35,642 nucleotides of DNA from Treponema sp. UBA6852. GTDB taxonomy: Bacteria; Spirochaetota; Spirochaetia; Treponematales; Treponemataceae. The stretch spans positions 1 through 35,642 of the forward strand of contig DKDI01000025.1 in the NCBI GenBank assembly GCA_002449305.1. Direction: 5' to 3'. Below, piece after piece: positions 30,377 through 35,642 of this stretch. Both the position numbers and the translations under genes were made by a program. The notes under the pieces are model-generated. The model saw nothing but the letters and a program-made list of their open reading frames with translations, was not told the DNA's origin and made no database searches. The stretch's first letter is position 1, and each line of letters begins with the position of its first letter.

Positions 30377-31333
30377 TTACTTTATAGAAACAAGGTCGCT
30401 TTCAAGTGTTACTGTGCGCCACTGTGATACTTGCGGGCAGTCAGGAACTTCAAAAGTAAAAGCGTACTGTGCAAAGAATGTGCTTGAAAGACTTTGTATT
30501 GATTGAAGACCAAAATCATTTTTCAATTCAAATGAAACATTTTTTTCAACAGTATCGGGATTTTCATAGAGACAGTACCAGTCAGTTTCTCCGCTTATCC
30601 ATTCTTTGTTGCCATAGAAAATGTCGATATAAGTTCCTACATTTTTTACAACGCTGTCTTGCGGAGGAATTACATTTTCAGTCCAGACAGTTGCTTTGTT
30701 GTCGCTGTAAGATGCAAATGCCCATTCGCCGTTTTTAAGGTTTGAATAGTCAATGTCGCCGATTCCGCCCTTTGCAGTTAATGTAAGATAATGAAAATAA
30801 CCATTTTCACGTACAAGGCTTTCACCTTCTTTTTTTAAAGGTTCAATCTGAACTTTGAATTTATACTGTTCACCGGCTTCGCATAATGGATAGATAAAAT
30901 TTATTTCTTTGGCTGGTTCTTGGTTTATCCAAGTTCCATTATTCCAGTATCCAGGCTCAAAAGGTGATTTGTCTACAACTGCTAATGTTGTTTGGATTTC
31001 TTCACCGCCGATAGTTTCCAAGCGGTAAACTCCAATCCAGTTACAGCCTTCTTTGTAATTTTCGTCTTCTAATGCGGTTGCAGGGTTTTTAATTGTAAAG
31101 TGCATTCCGTCAGATTCTGCGGTTACTTCTACAAGGTCTGTTTTTGCCTCGTAAGTTCCAGATGCGGAATTTTCAATCCAGCGGGCAACTCCGCCGTTTT
31201 GAATTCTCAAATCAAGAACACGGTTTTCAGTTCCACTGTCGCCATCGCTTCCGCTGCTTCCAGAATCTGAACAGGAGCAGAGAGCCAAAGAGATTGCCGC
31301 CAAAGCAAAAAATAATTTTACAGCCTTTTTCAT
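30377..31333 (-). CDS. Treponema-type lipoprotein of unknown function
   Basis: The 318-residue product has a lipoprotein signal peptide, MKKAVKLFFALAAISLALCS, with a lipidation cysteine near residue 21 (LALC or LCSC, the relaxed spirochaete lipobox), then a Ser/Gly/Asp-rich linker. The mature protein has no motif I recognise, but is rich in aromatic and beta-type residues (YWNNGTWIN, WIENSASGTYEA). It is likely envelope-anchored and possibly surface-exposed. ATG 31333 has a GGAGG site 8 nt upstream; an earlier frame start at 31393 lies upstream of the predicted transcript start. Its promoter contains a nine-C tract, suggesting variable expression. Confidence 0.75.
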   Translation of the reverse strand: MKKAVKLFFALAAISLALCSCSDSGSSGSDGDSGTENRVLDLRIQNGGVARWIENSASGTYEAKTDLVEVTAESDGMHFTIKNPATALEDENYKEGCNWIGVYRLETIGGEEIQTTLAVVDKSPFEPGYWNNGTWINQEPAKEINFIYPLCEAGEQYKFKVQIEPLKKEGESLVRENGYFHYLTLTAKGGIGDIDYSNLKNGEWAFASYSDNKATVWTENVIPPQDSVVKNVGTYIDIFYGNKEWISGETDWYCLYENPDTVEKNVSFELKNDFGLQSIQSLSSTFFAQYAFTFEVPDCPQVSQWRTVTLESDLVSIK

Positions 31334-31373
31334 GGATAATGCCTCCGATAAAATAGTTTCGAGGCATAATACC
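31334..31373. promoter_or_regulatory. Inverted repeat over the lipoprotein -10 and leader
   Basis: On the plus strand GGATAATGCCTC (31334-31345) and GAGGCATAATACC (31361-31373) form an imperfect dyad with a perfect 7-bp core (ATGCCTC/GAGGCAT). It covers the -10 box and the ribosome binding site and is a candidate operator. It is not an RNA hairpin, because the outer arm lies upstream of the transcript start. Confidence 0.45.
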
Positions 31374-31393
31374 ACGGGGGGGGGTACTGTCAA
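31366..31393 (-). promoter_or_regulatory. Lipoprotein promoter with a 9-nt poly-C tract in the spacer
   Basis: On the minus strand TTGACA (31388-31393) and TATTAT (31366-31371) are separated by 16 bp. Nine of these are a C run (G on the plus strand, 31376-31384). Gain of one C would give the optimal 17-bp spacing. Confidence 0.8.
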
Positions 31394-31415
31394 CTGGTTC
31401 GGCGGAATTTATGGG

Positions 31416-31995
31416 TTATTCTGCTTCTAATAAAGCAAAAATTTTTTCTTTTGTCCAAAGTTTATTTGGAAAAATGGAAAATTGATTTTTGTGCTTTCGT
31501 ATTATACGGACTGGTTTGTCTGTTGAATTGTCATATACATGTAAAATGTCACAGAGTTTTATTAATTCTTTTATATTGGCTAAAGATTTGTAATATCGTT
31601 TTTTTATTGTTTCTGAATCTACATTGTGTCCGCCATTTGCAACTCTAGCTTCTACTCGCGCAATATTTATCATAGGATCTATGGTAAGGACAAATATACA
31701 TTTTATAAAATAGCCAGAATCTCTAGCTTTCTTTAAAATATCTATTTTATAATTAGATGATAAAACTGTTTCAAAATGTAAAATCCTCTTTTTTATTTAT
31801 AGATAAATATCGTTTTTCATCGACTTGCTGAGCAGCTTTTATGTTGGAAATTCCAGTTGCAGCTACAATGTCGTCTGCATTTGTATAAGTTCCTATAGTT
31901 TCAAAGAATTCTGTAATTGTGCTTTTACCGGAGCCATTCGGTCCCGCAAAAATAAGAACCATAGTTTTTTTATTAAAGATATTTTTTTGTTCCAT
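31416..31995 (-). pseudogene. Zeta-toxin-like ATPase gene, single-base frameshift
   Basis: Zeta toxins are P-loop kinases of UDP-sugars that poison cell-wall synthesis. The upstream part encodes MVLIFAGPNGSGKST (Walker A), NADDIVAATG and KEDFTF and then meets a stop. The frame resumes after deletion of one T in the TTTT run at 31773-31776 (AAAA on plus), giving ETVLSSNYKIDILKKA, then CIFVLTIDP, RVEARVANGGHNVD and VYDNSTDKP, the family's C-terminal blocks. The joined protein would be about 192 residues, a normal short zeta domain. The start is uncertain: 31995 overlaps the antitoxin-like gene; 31962 is an alternative. It may be a true inactivation, a phase-variable tract or a sequence error. 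Confidence 0.75.
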
Positions 31996-32206
31996 TTGCA
32001 TATTCGATGTAAGCTTTTTTTTGAGCGGCATCATATTTTGCCACAGGTTTTTTGCAAATCTTTGCTTTTTTTATTGCAGTTTTTACCGCATAAGCAGCCC
32101 TTTTGTCCATTTCTGAATCATTTTCAGAGATTGATTTTTTTGAATTTCGAGAAATAATATTAACAATTCTCTTAATATTTCCTATTTTTATTTCTACTTT
32201 ATTCAT
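31973..32206 (-). CDS. Small antitoxin-like protein upstream of zeta toxin
   Basis: This 77-residue, strongly basic protein begins MNKVEIKIGNIKRIVNII and ends KPVAKYDAAQKKAYIEYANG plus a few residues. It has no recognised DNA-binding motif. The position directly before, and overlapping, a zeta-toxin gene on the same strand is the basis for calling it a candidate antitoxin; the sequence alone does not prove this. ATG 32206 has GGAG 8 nt upstream. It lies 28 nt downstream of the hydrogenase stop codon, so it may be read from that transcript. Confidence 0.6.
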   Translation of the reverse strand: MNKVEIKIGNIKRIVNIISRNSKKSISENDSEMDKRAAYAVKTAIKKAKICKKPVAKYDAAQKKAYIEYANGTKKYL

Positions 32207-32234
32207 AAAATATTCTCCATATTTGGGGTTATTT

Positions 32235-33707
32235 TTATTGCCCGTCTATTGTATTTGCGGAGCCGTCCTGCACGTATTTTTCTAGCTGAAGTTCGGCCTG
32301 CTTTACAGTTGTGATTACAGAAGGTCCTGCTATGCATCCGCCTTCGCATGACATTACTTCAATAAGGTTCGGAGTATCTGGTTTTGCAGGAATTTTTCCC
32401 GAATTTATAAGGCCATAAGCATTTAAGACTTTCATTCCGGCTTTGCTAAGTCCGTTGATTTTTGCGGGGCGCAGAATGGATTTGTCTTTTAAACGTAGAG
32501 CGACAGCTTCCATTACGCCGCCTGAACGCGCAAAGTTTCTTCCGCTGGCTGTAGGAATTATTGTTTCGTGACGCTTGTCCATTTCTGCAACATTTATTTC
32601 ACGCGCTTCAAACAAGGCCGCAATTTCTTCAACAGTAATTACATAGTCAACAAGGTCATCGTCAAAGCCTTCGCGTTTTTTGGCAAGGCAGGGACCAATA
32701 AATACCGTTATGCAGTCCGGGTCAGCTTTTTTTGCGATTTCAGCAGTATAGTGCATTGGGCTTCTTGTTTCAGAAACGCATGGAATAAGAGCCGGAACGT
32801 GTTTGTGAACTGCGCGGACGTAAGCGGAACAGCATGAAGTTGTCATCATTTTGTCTCCGCGTGCCATGCGCTCTTCAAATTCACGGGCTTCGTTGTCGGC
32901 GCAGATGTCAGCTCCGATTGCAACTTCCCATACACGGTTGAATCCCGCCGCAATCAAAGAAGATTCAAGTTGACCTGGCGTAACCTTGAACTGGGATGCA
33001 ATTGAAGGCGCGTAAAGGGCAACAACTTTCTTGCAGTTCATTATGTGCTTTATTACATCTACAAGCTGGCTTTTGTCCATCATCGCGCCGAACGGACATT
33101 CTCGCATACAGTTTCCGCAGAAAATGCATTTGTGGTAGTCGATTTTTTCGTGTCCTTTTTCGTCTTTTGAAATTGCTCCAACTGGGCAGGCTTCTTCACA
33201 AGGAACTGGAATTTTTATAATTGAATGGTAAGGGCAGTTTTCCATGCATTTTCCGCAGTTGATGCAGAGTTTTTCGTCTATAGTCGCCCTTCTGTCTACG
33301 GTGATTGCCTTGCGCGGGCAGTTCACCATGCAGGGGCGCGCGTAGCACCCTTGGCAGGCATTTGTAACCATATAATGCGCTTTTACACAGCCGTTGCAAG
33401 CTTCGTCAAGAACAGTAAGCATTGGCCAGGTTGGTTTTTCGCGTTCCAAAGCCTGTTTTGCAAAAGAGCCGAGAGTCGCTTCCTCGTCGATGTTTTCAAC
33501 TGAAATTCCCATGCGGGCAAGAACTCTCATGCGCAGAATTTCACGGTCATGGAAAATGCAGCATCTTAGCGGCGGTTTGTCTCTGGGAGCCATTTCTCGC
33601 GGAATAAAATGCACGCCTTCTTCCAGTTTGCCCTGGAGTTGAAGCTTTGCGATTCTAACAAGGATTTCGCGCTTTATGTTTGATGTGTTATTGTTTATGT
33701 TAAGCAT
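32235..33707 (-). CDS. [FeFe]-hydrogenase family protein, group-B-like
   Basis: [FeFe] hydrogenases reduce protons with ferredoxin electrons, or the reverse. The 490-residue protein has an N-terminal ferredoxin region with several cysteine sets (CNGC, CQGCYARPCMVNCP, CINCGKCMENCP, CIFCGNCMRECP). The H-cluster domain carries all three motifs: TSCCSAYV, GPCLAKKRE (C-x2-K-x2-E) and EVMSCEGGC. The serine after TSCC and the short fused form suggest the group-B type rather than the classic group A. The start is ATG 33707, preceded by GGGAG; an upstream ATG at 33719 lacks a site. The maturases HydE, HydF and HydG are not in this window. Confidence 0.85.
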   Translation of the reverse strand: MLNINNNTSNIKREILVRIAKLQLQGKLEEGVHFIPREMAPRDKPPLRCCIFHDREILRMRVLARMGISVENIDEEATLGSFAKQALEREKPTWPMLTVLDEACNGCVKAHYMVTNACQGCYARPCMVNCPRKAITVDRRATIDEKLCINCGKCMENCPYHSIIKIPVPCEEACPVGAISKDEKGHEKIDYHKCIFCGNCMRECPFGAMMDKSQLVDVIKHIMNCKKVVALYAPSIASQFKVTPGQLESSLIAAGFNRVWEVAIGADICADNEAREFEERMARGDKMMTTSCCSAYVRAVHKHVPALIPCVSETRSPMHYTAEIAKKADPDCITVFIGPCLAKKREGFDDDLVDYVITVEEIAALFEAREINVAEMDKRHETIIPTASGRNFARSGGVMEAVALRLKDKSILRPAKINGLSKAGMKVLNAYGLINSGKIPAKPDTPNLIEVMSCEGGCIAGPSVITTVKQAELQLEKYVQDGSANTIDGQ

Positions 33708-33722
33708 TTTGTCTCCCATAAA

Positions 33723-33758
33723 AAGTCAAGATTAAAACTTCAGTTTTAGGATTGACTT
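33723..33758 (-). promoter_or_regulatory. Nested dyad in the hydrogenase 5' leader
   Basis: AAGTCAA (33723-33729) pairs with TTGACTT (33752-33758), and AAAACT (33734-33739) pairs with AGTTTT (33742-33747), both about the same centre. In the mRNA this would be a two-part stem-loop ending 15 nt before the start codon ATG at 33707. It could equally be a protein-binding site. Confidence 0.55.
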
Positions 33759-33768
33759 ATCTGATTTT

Positions 33769-33797
33769 ATTTTATAGTTAATCTTATGCAATTTCAA
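33769..33797 (-). promoter_or_regulatory. Hydrogenase promoter
   Basis: On the minus strand TTGAAA (33792-33797) and TAAAAT (33769-33774) are 17 bp apart, predicting a leader of about 55 nt that contains the nested dyad. Repeat array B begins 13 bp upstream of the -35. Confidence 0.6.
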
Positions 33798-33810
33798 CGA
33801 TTATTGAAGG

Positions 33811-33934
33811 AATACTTCCTAACTGCCTGAGTAAGTATTCCTAAGGCTCTTAGGAAGTATCGCTCAGGACCTTAGGAAGTATCGCTCAGGACCTTAGGAA
33901 GTATTCCTCAGCCTCTTAGGAAGTATTCCTTCAG
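33811..33934. repeat. 22-bp palindromic tandem repeat array B
   Basis: Units of 22 bp begin at 33811, 33833, 33855, 33877 and 33899, with a partial unit at 33921. The units at 33855 and 33877 are identical (AAGTATCGCTCAGGACCTTA plus GG). Others carry AGGAAGTATTCCT, a palindrome. The first unit is the most diverged. The last unit reaches into the mgtC stop codon. There are no spacers, so it is not a CRISPR array. Confidence 0.88.
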
Positions 33935-34611
33935 TCTGTTATTGAAAATTCACTTAAATTTCCAAGTTCTTCAAGAGATTTTATCAGCTCGGAAAAATCA
34001 TATTCTGTGGGCGACTTTACAAGGTAGTGCAGAATTATCTGCTTTGTTTTTATAATGCGGCTCATGTTCATGTCTGCCACAATCAATCCGTGCGCAGTTA
34101 TTGTCTTGCGCAGTTTTTCCATGTCCAAAGAGTCGTTTTCAAAGCATAAATGAAGGCTTTTTGTTTTTTCAGCCGGAAACCATTTTGTTTCAAGCTTTTC
34201 AAGACGCATAAGAAGAAACAGAACCATTGCAAGTGCGATTCCCACTTGAATGTAAAGTCCTGCTCCGATTGCAAGCCCGAATGCTGATGCAGTCCAGATT
34301 ATCGCCGCGGAAGTAAGGCCTTTTATGTTCAGTCCTTGCTTCATTATTGCTCCACCGCCAAGAAAACCGATTCCGCTTACAACTCCTGCCGCAATTCTTG
34401 TGGGATCTCCTTTTGCAGCTGCAATAAAGCCTTCCGCCTTTGCCATATAAACAGAAAGAATCGAAAGCAATGTTGAAGAAACGCAGATTAGAATCAAAGT
34501 TCTCATTCCGATTACCTGATTATGGCTTTTGCGCTCAAGTCCAAGGAGTCCGCCGCACACAGCGCCTGCGACAACTTTTATAATGCTTTCTGTTAAAAAA
34601 TCAAGTTCCAT
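33931..34611 (-). CDS. MgtC/SapB-family membrane protein
   Basis: MgtC-family proteins are inner-membrane proteins linked to Mg-limited growth and, in some species, regulation of F-ATPase or transport. The 226-residue protein has an N-terminal membrane domain of about five helices with the family motifs LLGLERKSHNQVIGMRTLIL and ARIAAGV-like RIAAGVVSGIGFLGGGAIM, then ASAFGLAIGAG. The C-terminal cytoplasmic domain (after about residue 145) is ACT-like. It lies 12 nt downstream of the SDR-like gene, so the two may be co-transcribed. Its role here is inferred only from family. Confidence 0.87.
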   Translation of the reverse strand: MELDFLTESIIKVVAGAVCGGLLGLERKSHNQVIGMRTLILICVSSTLLSILSVYMAKAEGFIAAAKGDPTRIAAGVVSGIGFLGGGAIMKQGLNIKGLTSAAIIWTASAFGLAIGAGLYIQVGIALAMVLFLLMRLEKLETKWFPAEKTKSLHLCFENDSLDMEKLRKTITAHGLIVADMNMSRIIKTKQIILHYLVKSPTEYDFSELIKSLEELGNLSEFSITD

Positions 34612-34623
34612 CTATTAATATGC

Positions 34624-35427
34624 TTACCTTTTAAAGAATTTGAATCCGCTTGAAGGCTTTGCTCCCGGTTTTACCCACTGAGCTTTTTTGCCTGATTTTG
34701 AAGCGTCCATTGAGTTTAAATATGTGCATAGCCATCTGCCAGTTTCGTCATCGCGCCGGAATCCTTCCATTGAATTATCTCCGCGGATTAAAACAATATT
34801 TACAAAAATTGAATCGTTGCAAACTGCCGCAAGGTTTTCTGCAAACGAAGCGAATGCGGCTTTTCCTGCTGAAACCAAAGGGGAAGCAATTGCGCTAAGT
34901 CCATCTTTTAATGCCGGGGAATGAAGCACGTCTATTCTTGAAGGAGTTTCCTTTAAAAGGAAGACAAGTGTTCCGGGGCCTTCTGAGGCTTCTCTTTTTT
35001 GAAAAGTCGAAAGTATTTCCAGCGCAAGATACTGGTAGCCTGCAATCATTTCATCGCAGCCACGCGCAATTTCCTCGCTGTCCATTTTTTCAGCCTTGGA
35101 AGCAAACCATTCCTCGTCAAAGTAAAGAACTGCTTCGTCCATTCTGTTGAATATTGTGAGCGTTTGAAGCACAAGCGAGCGTGCCGAAAGCGGAGACGAT
35201 TTGTTCCATTCAATTGTGCAGATTCCGGATTTTGCCTCAAGGTTTTTTTCTTCTTCGTAAGCTGCCTGATTTGCCTTGCGTTCTGCAATTGTAAGTTTTT
35301 TTACAGGCTGAACTTCATCTGTCTGCGGACCTGTTATTATTATATTTCTGCCAGAAAAAGCAACTCCGTCCGTAAAGCTTCCTGCGTCCGGCATATTTTT
35401 TCCAGCAATAAGAATCGTTTTTTCCAT
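34624..35427 (-). CDS. SDR-like protein of unknown function
   Basis: I do not recognise a specific family. The 267-residue protein has alternating strands and helices: ILIAGKNMPDAGSFTDGVAF at the N-terminus, LVFLLKETPSRIDV, then SPLVSAGKAAFASFAENLAAV. The last resembles the Tyr-x3-Lys helix of short-chain dehydrogenases with the tyrosine replaced by valine, so oxidoreductase activity is doubtful. The N-terminus also lacks the usual glycine-rich TGxxxGxG pattern. It is cytoplasmic, ends in a basic tail KPSSGFKFFKR, and is probably the first gene of a unit with mgtC. Confidence 0.55.
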   Translation of the reverse strand: MEKTILIAGKNMPDAGSFTDGVAFSGRNIIITGPQTDEVQPVKKLTIAERKANQAAYEEEKNLEAKSGICTIEWNKSSPLSARSLVLQTLTIFNRMDEAVLYFDEEWFASKAEKMDSEEIARGCDEMIAGYQYLALEILSTFQKREASEGPGTLVFLLKETPSRIDVLHSPALKDGLSAIASPLVSAGKAAFASFAENLAAVCNDSIFVNIVLIRGDNSMEGFRRDDETGRWLCTYLNSMDASKSGKKAQWVKPGAKPSSGFKFFKR

Positions 35428-35433
35428 GCGCAG

Positions 35434-35439
35434 ATTATA
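35434..35439 (-). promoter_or_regulatory. Extended -10 of the SDR-like gene, predicted leaderless
   Basis: On the minus strand TGCTATAAT is an extended -10 that ends 6 nt before the ATG at 35427. No ribosome binding site is present. Confidence 0.55.
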
Positions 35440-35477
35440 GCATAAAAAGTAAGAATAAATAAAGGTTGAAATTAAAC

Positions 35478-35618
35478 CTACTGTTTTTTATTTTTAGCAC
35501 GTTCGTTAAGAAAGAATAAACTTTGATTCATGCGAAGTGTGCATGCAATACCCAATTCCGCAAAGACTATAAAAAGAAAATATGATACAATCACGGCCAA
35601 GGTAACCAAAGATGACAT
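35478..35618 (-). CDS. Small predicted membrane protein (46 residues), uncertain
   Basis: This short frame encodes one hydrophobic helix (SSLVTLAVIVSYFLFIVFA) and a basic tail ending NERAKNKKQ. An in-frame stop lies 18 nt upstream of the ATG, so it is not the visible tail of a longer open gene, although a frameshift cannot be excluded. There is no ribosome binding site. A weak hairpin (AGGTT/AACCT) with T-rich DNA follows it. It may be a real small protein or chance. Confidence 0.3.
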   Translation of the reverse strand: MSSLVTLAVIVSYFLFIVFAELGIACTLRMNQSLFFLNERAKNKKQ

Positions 35619-35642
35619 CTGAGAATAGAACGCTTACGCCGG

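Overview
The window looks like part of a chromosome of a low-GC, host-associated, saccharolytic and fermentative spirochaete, most likely a gut or oral Treponema. This is inferred from gene content and protein style: the spirochaete-type lipobox, an acetate kinase with a C-terminal extension, NfnAB, a putative group-B [FeFe] hydrogenase, and pectin and fucoside enzymes. I cannot fix the species. I found no rRNA or tRNA genes, prophage, insertion sequence or CRISPR array.

Layout. (1) 1-5650: hslO, then a four-gene run of ctp protease, rsmE, a diverged TagA-like protein and a short sigma-54 AAA+ protein. (2) 5635-6970, minus strand: trmJ and a STAS/zinc-ribbon protein. (3) 7017-11094: hisD-def-fmt-PASTA protein. 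(4) 11095-14920: a tandem-repeat block, ackA (minus), an M29 aminopeptidase and an orphan ABC ATPase (minus). (5) 14991-18475: a degenerate GH95 protein, then pyrBI. (6) 18639-22662, minus: the biotin locus bioY-ecfA-ecfT-bioB and birA, both transcripts carrying a matching BirA-type operator. (7) 22678-24516: a LysR regulator divergent from a PQ-loop/SemiSWEET-like and SGNH-like gene pair. (8) 24513-27607: pectinesterase-like gene plus KDG-kinase-like gene (minus), then an EamA exporter. (9) 27802-30137, minus: nfnA-nfnB. (10) 30377-31393: a lipoprotein whose promoter spacer contains nine consecutive C residues. (11) 31416-33934, minus: hydrogenase, then a small antitoxin-like gene and a zeta-toxin gene broken by one frameshift, with a second tandem-repeat block upstream of the hydrogenase promoter. 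(12) 33931-35642, minus: MgtC, an SDR-like protein of unknown role and a small membrane ORF at the edge.

How the genes fit together. ackA, nfnAB and the hydrogenase fit anaerobic fermentation in which NADH, NADPH, ferredoxin and H2 are balanced. The pectinesterase-like/KDG-kinase pair fits uronate catabolism. The biotin locus has uptake and the final synthesis step but none of the earlier bio genes, which suggests salvage of biotin or dethiobiotin.

The most unusual signals are regulatory or structural: the homopolymer inside a promoter (candidate phase variation), two blocks of 22-bp palindromic tandem repeats, six copies of a dispersed inverted-repeat element, and a recurring promoter geometry that predicts leaderless mRNAs. 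All calls come from reading the sequence; no database search was run.
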